NCBI RefSeq assembly: GCF_000161795.2 | Contig: NZ_CP006882.1 | Coordinates: forward strand, 806,001-870,000 | Reading direction: 5' to 3' | DNA length: 64,000 nt | DNA from: Synechococcus sp. WH 8109 | Lineage (GTDB): Bacteria > Cyanobacteriota > Cyanobacteriia > PCC-6307 > Cyanobiaceae | Notes under the pieces: generated by a model | The model's input: only the letters and a program-made list of their open reading frames with translations | Told to the model about the DNA's origin: nothing | Databases searched by the model: none | Position numbers and translations under genes: made by a program | Shown here: positions 16,610 to 24,465 of the stretch, one piece after another | Numbering within the stretch: position 1 is the first letter of the stretch | How the letters are laid out: each line of letters opens with the position of its first letter

Positions 16610-16695
16610 TTGAGAAAGAATCTCAATTTGAGGGTCTTATTGAGAATGACTTGCAATATCGACAAGGAGTCTGTACTGTTGCGAGTAATTCTCAA
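16610..16695 (+). promoter_or_regulatory. three Fur-box-like operators and promoter of the Crp gene
   Basis: Three 17-base sites match the pattern TTGAGA-N5-TCTCAA: TTGAGAAAGAATCTCAA (16610-16626, both arms perfect), TTGAGAATGACTTGCAA (16640-16656) and TTGCGAGTAATTCTCAA (16679-16695, one arm mismatch). A sigma-70-like promoter fits between them: -35 TTGCAA at 16651-16656, 17-base spacer, -10 TACTGT at 16674-16679. Sites 2 and 3 would therefore cover the promoter, the usual layout for iron-dependent repression by Fur. Confidence 0.68.
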
Positions 16696-16707
16696 TCGCG
16701 ATAGTTC

Positions 16708-17310
16708 GTGACGACGTCTGCCTACCGTTTCTTGCCGGATGATCCAGCGGCACCTTTGTCGATGCCAAGGCTTCAAACCGTTCTGCTGGACCCTGCCGGT
16801 CGAGACCAGGCCACCGTTCTGGAAGTGTTGGAGGGTGTCTGCCGGGTGTATTGCCCTTGTGAGGAAACCGAGGGAATGACCTTGGCGTTTTTGCAGTCAG
16901 GCGACAGGCTTCGCACTGATCGCATGTGCAGTGACGGGGCCTGTGTTGAGGCACTCACGGCGCTTAAGTTTCGTCGTGATTCCGTCTCCACGGACGAATT
17001 CGGCATTGACGCAGTCAATGAGTGGACCTTGCAGCTCCTAAGAGTCCGTCATTTGGGTCAGGCTGAACAGCGGCTTCACGCTCTTCTGGCCCTCCTGGTC
17101 AACCGGCTTGGACTTCGTTGCAGCGATGCCTATCAGCTTCCCTTCCGTCTTACCCATGATCGTTTTGGTGAGTTGATTGGTGCTACCCGGGTGACGACAA
17201 CCCGTCTTCTCTCGAAATGGCGTCAAGCCGACATGATCGCCATGTCGTCTGGTGATGTCACGATGCGTATTGCACCTGACCTCATCAACTCTTCACCACT
17301 CCAATTTTGA
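16708..17310 (+). CDS. Crp/Fnr family transcriptional regulator
   Basis: 200 residues from GTG: a short cyclic-nucleotide-binding-like domain (about 20-95) lacking clear cAMP-binding residues, a dimer helix (about 100-135) and a C-terminal winged helix (LTHDRFGELIGATRVTTTRL, about 150-170). This shape is common for iron- or nitrogen-related regulators in picocyanobacteria. The leader is about 20 bases without a good ribosome site. Fur-box-like operators sit on its promoter, so it is probably made in iron shortage and may control the neighbouring island genes. Confidence 0.85.
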   Translation: MTTSAYRFLPDDPAAPLSMPRLQTVLLDPAGRDQATVLEVLEGVCRVYCPCEETEGMTLAFLQSGDRLRTDRMCSDGACVEALTALKFRRDSVSTDEFGIDAVNEWTLQLLRVRHLGQAEQRLHALLALLVNRLGLRCSDAYQLPFRLTHDRFGELIGATRVTTTRLLSKWRQADMIAMSSGDVTMRIAPDLINSSPLQF

Positions 17311-17597
17311 AGATCGTGAATTCCTTTGGTGTTCTTGGCGATCTCTGCAGAGAGGCTGAATGGATGCGGATGCGAATTCAATGTGCGAGTCGTTCAATAC
17401 AGCATTGTCAGCATCCTCAGCTTAAAGACCGCCTCGTTGCAGAAATATCTTTTTACCGTACGAGATGTTTGGCTATGAAAGACTCTTTGGTTGTGATTAG
17501 TCATTCTCTTGATTCTCAGTCCACACAGAAATGTTTGCTGGAAGAATTACTGTCTCGTTGCCTGTTAACAGCTCAACTCACATATCACCTTTCTTGA
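17307..17597 (+). CDS. small hypothetical protein coupled to Crp gene
   Basis: 96 residues from TTG overlapping the Crp stop codon (or from GTG at 17316). Soluble and helical with six cysteines (for example FYRTRCLAM, LSRCLL). No family recognised. The overlap suggests translation together with the regulator. Confidence 0.55.
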   Translation: MKIVNSFGVLGDLCREAEWMRMRIQCASRSIQHCQHPQLKDRLVAEISFYRTRCLAMKDSLVVISHSLDSQSTQKCLLEELLSRCLLTAQLTYHLS

Positions 17598-17899
17598 ACT
17601 GATTCTCTAGTGTTTCTAGGCTGCCTTAACGGTTGTCCAATAGAATATTTATTGCCTAGAGTGTACGTAGTTTGGAAAGTTTTTTGTCATTCATTGTTGC
17701 GTATCTTTTGATGATCTTGTTGATTTGTTAGCTTTCTTCTCAAAAAGAATCGAATGAGGATTTCTTTTGATGAATTTTCCGAGAGTGTATCATTTTTGCT
17801 TTTATTTGCTTTAATGCAGTCTTGCTTAAGATCGAGTCAAAAGAATCATTTGACTGATCGCCGTTCAAAATATTATTTAAAGTTTGGCATTGGTCTTCA

Positions 17900-18064
17900 A
17901 TGTTCGACATGCTTGTTGGATCAGCCATACTCGAAGAATTCATTGACCATATTGAACAGGATGACTTGGTTCGTCTCCGTTGGCTCAAACGTATCCGTGA
18001 GACAGGATTTGATCAGGCATTATCGGAGTATCGTGAGTCTTTGAATCGCCTTAGACAGTCTTAG
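17900..18064 (+). CDS. 54-residue hypothetical protein
   Basis: Starts MFDMLVGSAILEEFIDHIEQ and continues as a charged helical peptide (RWLKRIRETG, YRESLNRLRQS). Its composition is more protein-like than the longer frames on either strand across 17740-18044. No ribosome site is obvious. It lies 128 bases before flavodoxin; 17598-17899 holds nothing recognisable. Confidence 0.5.
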   Translation: MFDMLVGSAILEEFIDHIEQDDLVRLRWLKRIRETGFDQALSEYRESLNRLRQS

Positions 18065-18191
18065 ATAAGAATTTGTCTGGCAGAACGAGGTGGATGAGGT
18101 GTCTGGATGTAACTGATTTCACCTGCAGTTGAAACAAGCGTTAATTCGGGAGAGCGATGATTTGCGATTCTTGATTGGTGATTTCTTTTGC

Positions 18192-18701
18192 ATGACTTTC
18201 ACTATTTTTTTTGCCACATCTACTGGTAAAACTGAGGATGTGGCTGATCGACTCAAGGAGCTTCTTCCTGGAACAGAAGCGAAGGATGTTGACAACATCG
18301 ACTCAATTGATGAGTTGGTTGCAGCTGAGTCGTTAATTTGTTGTGTTCCAACCTGGAATACAGGCGCTGATGAAGCACGGTCAGGAACAGCCTGGGATGA
18401 TCTGGTTCAGGAAATTCCTGACAAGGATTTTGCCGGTAAATCAGTCGCAATCGTAGGCCTTGGTGACTCCTCCGGTTATTCGGATTTTTTCTGTGATGCC
18501 ATGGAGGAACTGTATACGGCTTTTCTTCAATCTGGTGCCAAGTTGATTGGTAAGGTTTCCACAGAAGGGTATACCTATGATGACTCAAAGAGCATTATTG
18601 ATGGTAAGTTCTGCGGACTTGCAATCGATGAAGACAATGAGTCTGAATTGACAGATCAACGTTTGCAGGCCTGGGTTCAGCAAATAAACGCTGAGGCCTG
18701 A
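18192..18701 (+). CDS. isiB: flavodoxin (long-chain)
   Basis: 169 residues from ATG at 18192, the usual long-chain flavodoxin length. The phosphate-binding loop ATSTGKTEDVAD (about 8-19) is followed by the FMN-stacking loop PTWNTGADEAR (about 54-64) and the GLGDSSGYSDFFCDAM segment (about 94-109). Flavodoxin replaces ferredoxin as electron carrier after photosystem I when iron is limiting. The open frame extends upstream but lacks family sequence there. Confidence 0.95.
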   Translation: MTFTIFFATSTGKTEDVADRLKELLPGTEAKDVDNIDSIDELVAAESLICCVPTWNTGADEARSGTAWDDLVQEIPDKDFAGKSVAIVGLGDSSGYSDFFCDAMEELYTAFLQSGAKLIGKVSTEGYTYDDSKSIIDGKFCGLAIDEDNESELTDQRLQAWVQQINAEA

Positions 18702-18725
18702 ACGTAATTTATTACTGAACTGTAG

Positions 18726-18748
18726 GCGCCCGAGAGGGCGCTTTTTTT
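18726..18748. terminator. terminator of flavodoxin, shared by convergent gene
   Basis: Perfect GCGCCC/GGGCGC stem with a GAGA loop (18726-18741), followed by seven T. The convergent flavoprotein gene ends within the T-run. Confidence 0.9.
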
Positions 18749-19706
18749 ATCGATGCACCCAATCCACCCGGACGTCCTTCCGTTGATTCAAATACTTGTC
18801 AATTGCCATCGCTGCAATGCATCCATCAGAGCAAGCAACAACAGCCTGTTTAAAGGGTGTATTGCGGATATCGCCGATTGCCCAGACTCCTTCGAGATTT
18901 GTCATCATGTCGCTGGACACTCGAACTCCACCATTTGGGTTGACCGGTACCTGTGCTTGTAGATAATCGGTGATGGGCAGAGAACCTGTGGAGTAGACGA
19001 AAGCACCTTGAACTTGGATTATCTGCTCTTCACGACCTCCAGATGATTGAACTTTGATAGCATTTACTCCCTGGTCATCTCCTTGTATGGAGGTGAGCCT
19101 AGTGCGCTTCCAGTGCTTCACATTTTTAGAATTGAGAAGGATTTCTACTGCCGGAGAATTTGCGTTTGGCTTATTATTGGTAATCCAATGTACTATTGAT
19201 GCAAATTTTGTGAGTACAAGTGCCTCATCAATGGCTTCATGATTTGATCCATAGACAGCTACTTCTTGATTTTTATAAAAAGCTCCATCACAAGTTGCAC
19301 AATAACTGACCCCTTTACCAAGAAACTCGTTCTCACCGGGAAGTGTTGATGCTCTACCCATTGCACCTGTTGCAAGAACCAATGTTTTGCCTACAAATGT
19401 TCCCTCTGGTGTATATACAGTCTTCTCTGAATCAGTCATGCTGATTCCATAAACTTGAGCCTGCTTGTATTCCGCTCCATAGTTAATTGCTTGAACTCTC
19501 ATTGTTTTTAATAATTCCTCACCTGATGTGTCTCCTTCTACACCCGGATAGTTTGCAATTTTGTGAGTGATAGCAAGTGCACCAACAGCTGGATTTTTGT
19601 CAAGGATAATTGTCGATAGATTTGACCTTGCTGTATACAATGCACAAGAACAACCCGCTGGTCCTCCACCAATGATGATGACGTCAAAGATATTCATTTG
19701 ATTCAT
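18747..19706 (-). CDS. thioredoxin-reductase-like FAD protein with CATC redox site
   Basis: 319 residues with the thioredoxin reductase fold. The FAD motif IIGGGPAGCSCALYTAR is at about 11-27, the redox pair CATC at 136-139, and the C-terminal FAD motif GVWAIGDI follows. The NADPH domain is altered: the usual GGGxSAxEEA is YGSNHEAIDEA (152-162), and the HRRxxxR motif that binds the NADP phosphate is absent (IVHWITNNK). This pattern resembles the deeply rooted or ferredoxin-linked reductases known in some cyanobacteria and clostridia. A ferredoxin and a flavodoxin gene are nearby. The hydrolase gene ends 3 bases upstream. Confidence 0.85.
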   Translation of the reverse strand: MNQMNIFDVIIIGGGPAGCSCALYTARSNLSTIILDKNPAVGALAITHKIANYPGVEGDTSGEELLKTMRVQAINYGAEYKQAQVYGISMTDSEKTVYTPEGTFVGKTLVLATGAMGRASTLPGENEFLGKGVSYCATCDGAFYKNQEVAVYGSNHEAIDEALVLTKFASIVHWITNNKPNANSPAVEILLNSKNVKHWKRTRLTSIQGDDQGVNAIKVQSSGGREEQIIQVQGAFVYSTGSLPITDYLQAQVPVNPNGGVRVSSDMMTNLEGVWAIGDIRNTPFKQAVVACSDGCIAAMAIDKYLNQRKDVRVDWVHR

Positions 19707-19709
19707 GAG

Positions 19710-20471
19710 TTAGTATTTACTAATACTCAGATTTTTGCAGCTATTAGGGAATTGGTTCTGATGTTGCTCAGGTACCATCCTGACAAATGATTCGATCATT
19801 TTTGCAGTTAGACCCCACTCTGTAAATGGGAAGAAATGGCGTCCGTTAGAAATTTTTTGGTAGCAGTCTCCAGGTTTTAGGCAGTGTCTCCATCTGATAT
19901 CACTCTGCTCATCAACAACAAAGTCTTTTTCACCATTAATCACCAGTATTGGAACCTCAGCTTTGTTTAGATTCGTGATTGGTTGGCTATTGACAATAGA
20001 TCCATATACTAAATCATTGTCCAAACATTTTGCTAACAGTCGCGCCATGATATTGACCACTTTTTCAGTATTTCTATCGACCAATAGTCGGCCTAGATGA
20101 CTTAAAATATGAAATCTTGAGCAGGGTAATTGTCTCCGCATACTCTGATAATGACTAGTCCATTGATTTGTCGAGTGAGTATCTACTGATAGCACGGAAA
20201 CTGATGATATGTTGTTGGGATATTTTTGAGCAAATAAATATGCAATTGTACCGCTTATACCGTGGCCTACAAGATGAACTGGATTTAAAGAGTTTTCTAT
20301 CGTGTGTCTCATTAGGCTGTGGACGACTTCAACATCACATGATTCATCAAGATCATGTTCGAATGACCATCTTTTGACTTCAAAATGTTGACCCAAGCTT
20401 TGCGCTGTTCGCTTGAAAAGGCAATACAGTGATGGCTGGAGATCAATCCAAAGTATCTGACTGGTGCTCAT
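19710..20471 (-). CDS. alpha/beta hydrolase
   Basis: 253 residues. The nucleophile elbow GHGISG gives the catalytic Ser, VINGEKDFVVDE supplies the acid region, and NGRHFFPFTEW the histidine. Cytoplasmic; no signal peptide. It is the upstream gene of an operon with the thioredoxin-reductase-like protein. Substrate unknown. Confidence 0.82.
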   Translation of the reverse strand: MSTSQILWIDLQPSLYCLFKRTAQSLGQHFEVKRWSFEHDLDESCDVEVVHSLMRHTIENSLNPVHLVGHGISGTIAYLFAQKYPNNISSVSVLSVDTHSTNQWTSHYQSMRRQLPCSRFHILSHLGRLLVDRNTEKVVNIMARLLAKCLDNDLVYGSIVNSQPITNLNKAEVPILVINGEKDFVVDEQSDIRWRHCLKPGDCYQKISNGRHFFPFTEWGLTAKMIESFVRMVPEQHQNQFPNSCKNLSISKY

Positions 20472-20562
20472 CTGATTTTATTTTTCTTATTTTCTGATGC
20501 TTTTGATTATGTTTTCTCTCAGAGAAGACGACTGGCTGTATTCTTTATCACATCCAGGCTGA

Positions 20563-20772
20563 TCAAGCTTTCACCTTTGATTCAGAAGAAAGCACAACCT
20601 TTCCGTGCCTTACTTGTTCTTTGATCCTTTTAATCAATTTTTTTTCGATTGGATCGGCCTTTGACTCGTAACTCAGCATGTTCTGATAGGTTCTGTCGCT
20701 TATTTTGTTGAAACAGGACGCATTTAGATACTGATCAACCAGATCAATTTCTCTTCCTCTTTGCGTATTCAT
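20563..20772 (-). CDS. small basic hypothetical protein
   Basis: 69 residues from ATG at 20772 (MNTQRGREIDLVDQYLNASC). In-frame TTG/GTG codons at 20803-20808 would lengthen it and overlap the ferredoxin stop. Lysine-rich, helical, no motif. Translational coupling with ferredoxin is possible. Confidence 0.55.
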   Translation of the reverse strand: MNTQRGREIDLVDQYLNASCFNKISDRTYQNMLSYESKADPIEKKLIKRIKEQVRHGKVVLSSESKVKA

Positions 20773-20801
20773 TTTGAGACGTTTCTTTCTTTTTACTATT
20801 C

Positions 20802-21095
20802 TCACCAAAGCTCTTCTTCGCAGTCAGTCTTTACGATCAAATTTGATGTTGCATAAGCTACGCATAGAAGTGAGTAGCCGTCTTCAATTTGTTCATCATC
20901 GAGAAAACTTTGATCAGATTGATCAACTGTTCCTTCGATGATCTTCCCTACACAAGTGCTGCATGCTCCAGCTCTGCATGAATAACTCATATCAATTCCA
21001 GCCTGCTCTGCTGCCTCTAGAACGTATTCATCATCAGGACATTCGAAGTGTTTGACTCCATCCGGCATTCTTAATTCGACCTTGAATGAGGTCAT
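20802..21095 (-). CDS. [2Fe-2S] plant-type ferredoxin
   Basis: 97 residues from ATG at 21095 (the frame opens further up but family sequence starts at MTSFKVEL). The cluster ligands are in [10 protein letters not shown] plus the distal Cys in SLLCVAYA, the CX4CX2C...C pattern of PetF-type ferredoxins. It is more divergent and placed in the island rather than a housekeeping locus, so it may serve a special partner such as the nearby reductase. Confidence 0.93.
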   Translation of the reverse strand: MTSFKVELRMPDGVKHFECPDDEYVLEAAEQAGIDMSYSCRAGACSTCVGKIIEGTVDQSDQSFLDDEQIEDGYSLLCVAYATSNLIVKTDCEEELW

Positions 21096-21300
21096 CACTC
21101 CAATTAAAATCATACAATAACTTCAATTAGTCTCCTCTGCTCGTATATGTATCTCGCTTGCGCATCATTGGATACGTTCCAGATTGATGTTAGCTATTTA
21201 CCAGTCTTACTTATATAATGTTAGCTGGCAACATTCAATTGTTGTTGAACTGACCTGCGTGCTTTAATTTATATTACCCCTCAAAGTAAGGGCTTATGCC

Positions 21301-21504
21301 ATGAATTCAAACTTACCCTCAAGAGTTTCACACTATTTAGGATCTCCGAATGGTTGGCGTAAAAAACGACTGAAGATTGCAATGGCATTAAGAAGCCAAG
21401 GCTGGTCGCATCGGCTTATTTCTGAATACTTGGAAGTGTCGCCGAAATCGTTAATGCGGGATATAAAATGTTTCGTAATCGACCCACAAGGGCTAAATAT
21501 GTGA
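21301..21504 (+). CDS. small helix-turn-helix-like protein
   Basis: 67 residues, basic. The segment RSQGWSHRLISEYLEVSPKS has the spacing of a helix-turn-helix, so DNA binding is plausible. It stands alone between ferredoxin and ferritin. No family assigned. Confidence 0.55.
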   Translation: MNSNLPSRVSHYLGSPNGWRKKRLKIAMALRSQGWSHRLISEYLEVSPKSLMRDIKCFVIDPQGLNM

Positions 21505-21551
21505 CATCAGAAAGTTGATGTGTGTTAATCAACGTTCTTGTCGTGAGTGAA

Positions 21552-22136
21552 TTAACCCTGAAGAGATGCAGGTTTGTTATTTCCTTGGTCTAGCTCGTTG
21601 TCGATGAGCAATAAAGCCGCTGCTTGATTATCTGCAAACTTCACCCGTCCAAGAAGGTGCGCAAATTCGTGTTCTGACTGGGTTTGCATTTCCACCATCG
21701 GGTCGAGAAACACCGTGGTACGCGTATCGCTCACTCTCTCTGCCATTGAATACAGCTGTTGCAACGAAGCTGTGACGTCAACCTCCATTTGAAATGCGGT
21801 TGCCATCACATCTACAGGGGATGCCCAGTTCTGCAAGGGAGCATCGACCACTTGTAGTGCAACGCTTTGCCCTCGAGCAATGATGTATTCCGCGAATTTT
21901 GCAGCATGCTCATGCTCGCTGTTGGATTCGTCTCGGAAGAATCGGGAAAATCCCCTCAACTCTCGTTCGGCAAACCAGATTGCTGCAGCGAAATAAGAGG
22001 CATGGGCTTGCCTCTCCATGTTGAGGTGGGCTTGGATCGCGCTTAGAAGATCAGAGTCAATCGCTTCTGCAATTGCACGACCTGATGGTCCGCAAGCGAT
22101 AGATGAAGCGGAGATCGAATTGTTTGTGCTCAGCAT
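21552..22136 (-). CDS. ferritin
   Basis: 194 residues, four-helix ferritin. Ferroxidase-site residues are visible in NMERQAHASY (Glu), SNSEHEHAAKFAEYI (ExxH) and MQTQSEHEFAHLL. It lacks the methionine haem ligand pattern of bacterioferritin and is longer than Dps. It stores iron as ferric mineral and protects from Fe(II)/oxygen chemistry. A Fur/Zur-type palindrome lies about 80 bases upstream of the start. Confidence 0.93.
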   Translation of the reverse strand: MLSTNNSISASSIACGPSGRAIAEAIDSDLLSAIQAHLNMERQAHASYFAAAIWFAERELRGFSRFFRDESNSEHEHAAKFAEYIIARGQSVALQVVDAPLQNWASPVDVMATAFQMEVDVTASLQQLYSMAERVSDTRTTVFLDPMVEMQTQSEHEFAHLLGRVKFADNQAAALLLIDNELDQGNNKPASLQG

Positions 22137-22215
22137 TTTTTACTTGTTGATGTCCAAATGATACGCATATGCAAGTCAAATTGCTCGCAAGGTGTGTTAT
22201 TTGCACCAAGTTAAA

Positions 22216-22230
22216 TGAGAGTCATTATCA
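22216..22230 (-). promoter_or_regulatory. Fur/Zur-type box upstream of ferritin
   Basis: TGAGAGTCATTATCA matches the 7-1-7 pattern TGATAATNATTATCA at 12 of 14 defined positions. It lies 80 bases upstream of the leftward ferritin start and 50 bases after the futA stop. Which of Fur, Zur or PerR binds cannot be told from sequence. Confidence 0.5.
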
Positions 22231-22280
22231 AAAGCATCTGAAATCTTGAATTTTTTCGGTCGTTTGTTGAGTTCTTTGGT

Positions 22281-23285
22281 TTAACGCCATCCAGCATCTG
22301 CCATCACTTTGATTGCGGTTTTCTGAGTTGCGCCTAAAGCACTAATAGAAACATTGTCTGGGGTAAATTTTCCAAATGCTTTTAATTCTTTCGATGTACC
22401 AAGATTTTTCAGTGGATATTCGAAGGTTGGGCCTGCAATGAGTCGACTACCTTTTGGTGACGAAATGAACTCAATAAATTGGATCGCCTCTGTTTTATTT
22501 TTGGCCGACTTTGCGACTCCTGCGGCACTTATGTTCACATGGGCTGGATTTGGCATAACTAATTTAATGTTCGATGTTACTTTCTGATCGTTCTTTCCGC
22601 TCGCACCTGCCTGCATTCGTGCTAGATAATAATGATTGACAAGTCCAACACCACATTTGCCTTGTCCAACCGCACGAATTAGTGATACATCACCACCGAA
22701 ATACGGCTGGCTTACATTATCGACCATCCCTTCAACCCAAGCCGAAGCAGCAGTTTGACCATTCATTATGATTTGGTCGGCTACAAGTGACTGGCTGTAG
22801 ACGTTTTTCCTTTTACGCAGACAGAGTTTTCCTTTAAGAACTGGATTTGCAAGATCGGAATAGGTCTTAATCGTATTTGGATTAACGATATTGGGATTTA
22901 CAATGATCGATCTTACGCGCCTCGTGAAACCAAACCATCGATTTGATGGATCCCGATAGCGTGAAGGAACATTCGACTGGAGTTCCTGCGAGGACACGGG
23001 CTGCAGAAGACCAGCTTCTGCAGCATTGTTTATCCTCGCTGCATCAACCAAAATGATCACATCAGCTTTTGAATTTTCTCCCTCTCGTTTTAGACGTTCA
23101 ACTAGCGATATCCCTGTGGCCTCAATAAGTCTTACTTTGATTCCAGTTTCTTCACTGAATTGTTTGTAGGCAGCACGATCAGTGTTGTAATGCCGGCCTG
23201 AGTACACCCTTACTTCCTTTGCCTCCACTGAAGGCAGGACAGCAATTGTTGCCACCATACCCATCGCTGCAAAGAACCTACACAT
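22281..23285 (-). CDS. futA: iron(III) ABC transporter substrate-binding protein (FutA/IdiA type)
   Basis: 334 residues from ATG at 23285, which gives a proper signal peptide (MCRFFAAMGMVATIAVLPSVEAKE). The mature start EVRVYSGRHYNTDRAAY is typical of FutA/FbpA proteins, with His/Tyr metal ligands (GRHYNTD; VNHYYLARM later). It binds ferric iron in the periplasm. The FutB/FutC permease and ATPase genes are not next to it. An in-frame start 78 bases upstream is unlikely. Confidence 0.92.
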   Translation of the reverse strand: MCRFFAAMGMVATIAVLPSVEAKEVRVYSGRHYNTDRAAYKQFSEETGIKVRLIEATGISLVERLKREGENSKADVIILVDAARINNAAEAGLLQPVSSQELQSNVPSRYRDPSNRWFGFTRRVRSIIVNPNIVNPNTIKTYSDLANPVLKGKLCLRKRKNVYSQSLVADQIIMNGQTAASAWVEGMVDNVSQPYFGGDVSLIRAVGQGKCGVGLVNHYYLARMQAGASGKNDQKVTSNIKLVMPNPAHVNISAAGVAKSAKNKTEAIQFIEFISSPKGSRLIAGPTFEYPLKNLGTSKELKAFGKFTPDNVSISALGATQKTAIKVMADAGWR

Positions 23286-23400
23286 GCTTCTAGATATAAT
23301 TCCTCTTATATTACTCCAGTGACTCCAGTCTTCATCTGCTTTTGACGTACCATTCTGTAGCATTTGGTGAAGGCTTTTTGTTCTTGAAATTCCCTGATCG

Positions 23401-24069
23401 ATGGACTTTCTGACGCATTCTCTTTTGCCTCTTCCTGTAGTTCGCGACTTTCAGCAACGCCTCTGTGCTCGCGACCTACCCTGGCGAGATGGCCGATTGA
23501 CTGCCGGGGATCAGGCTGCATTGGTGAAGACTAATCATCAGCTCGATCCAAATGCTGAGCTCACTATTTTGATTACCAACTGCATCACTAAAGCATTAAC
23601 GAGTGATCCCTTGGTCAAGAGTTTTTCACTTGTACGGAAGGTTCACAGTTTGTTGATTTCTAGGTCCAATGTCGGAGATTCTTATGGATGGCATGTTGAT
23701 AATCCTTTTTCCCGCCATGGTCGCCGTGATTTGTCTTTCACCTGCTTTCTGAGCGATGAAGATACCTACGAGGGTGGATCTTTATTGACCCAAACAGGCG
23801 GTGAGGAAACGAAGGAATTTCGATTGCCACCTGGGCAAATTGTTCTCTATCCTTCTTCCACCCTTCATTGTGTTAAACCCGTTGTCAGCGGTGTTCGATA
23901 TGTATGTGTCGGCTGGATCGAAAGCTATGTCAAGGCGCCAGAAGACCGCTCAATTCTATTCAATATCGATGCTGGCGCTCGTGGTTTATTGGCTCGCCAT
24001 GGCCGATCGGATGAACTTGATCTGATCTTTCAAAGCTATACGAACGCTGTCCGACGCTTGTCGAACTGA
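23401..24069 (+). CDS. piuC: Fe(II)/2-oxoglutarate dioxygenase, PiuC/PKHD type
   Basis: 222 residues. Iron ligands lie in GWHVDNPF (HxD) and STLHCVKPV (distal His); the 2-oxoglutarate Arg is in SGVRYVCVGWIES. This is the PiuC/PKHD-type hydroxylase family, commonly linked to iron-uptake receptors or porins. It diverges from futA, and a shared regulatory region of ~115 bases lies between them. Confidence 0.9.
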   Translation: MDFLTHSLLPLPVVRDFQQRLCARDLPWRDGRLTAGDQAALVKTNHQLDPNAELTILITNCITKALTSDPLVKSFSLVRKVHSLLISRSNVGDSYGWHVDNPFSRHGRRDLSFTCFLSDEDTYEGGSLLTQTGGEETKEFRLPPGQIVLYPSSTLHCVKPVVSGVRYVCVGWIESYVKAPEDRSILFNIDAGARGLLARHGRSDELDLIFQSYTNAVRRLSN

Positions 24070-24149
24070 TTTGTAGCTTTTGATATGGTCACCGCTGGTA
24101 TTTTGTGGCTGTATCTTCATTACAATTGGATTAGTTGAGCTTCATCCAA

Positions 24150-24374
24150 ATGACAAAGCCTTCTGCTATCTCAGTTTTCGTTGCTGCGACGTCGCTTCTT
24201 GTTGCATCTGCACCAGCTCTGCACGCCCAGGATGCGGGTGGCCTTAAGGAATGGACCACAGATCAAGGTGTTGATGAGGAAAGTGTATTGGATTCTGACG
24301 CCGCTGCCTTGAAGAAAAAGGCAGAGCAAGAGGATATCTGTGTTCCTATTGGGGAAGGTGAGAACTGCTGGTAA
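24150..24374 (+). CDS. small exported protein with CVPIGEGENCW end
   Basis: 74 residues from ATG at 24150. Signal peptide with cleavage after LHAQ-like sequence (ALHA-QDAGG), then an acidic mature part with two cysteines near the C-terminus (ICVPIGEGENCW) that could form a disulfide. Similar small exported proteins occur in marine Synechococcus; function unknown. Confidence 0.62.
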   Translation: MTKPSAISVFVAATSLLVASAPALHAQDAGGLKEWTTDQGVDEESVLDSDAAALKKKAEQEDICVPIGEGENCW

Positions 24375-24427
24375 CTATTGCTGTTTCAATTCTAGGGGGC
24401 AATCCCCTCTCTTTATCCAAGAAAAAA

Positions 24428-24447
24428 GCGCCCCGAGGGGCGCTTTT
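24428..24447. terminator. bidirectional terminator between small exported protein and porin
   Basis: GCGCCCC/GGGGCGC stem flanked by an A-run on the left and TTTT on the right, so it can stop transcripts from both convergent genes. Confidence 0.88.
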
Positions 24448-24465
24448 GTTTTGACCAGTAGTTGA

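Noticed and set aside
17740-18044. Two longer frames (leftward 82 and rightward 96 codons) before flavodoxin
   Set aside because: Low-complexity content; a 54-residue frame at 17900-18064 reads better.
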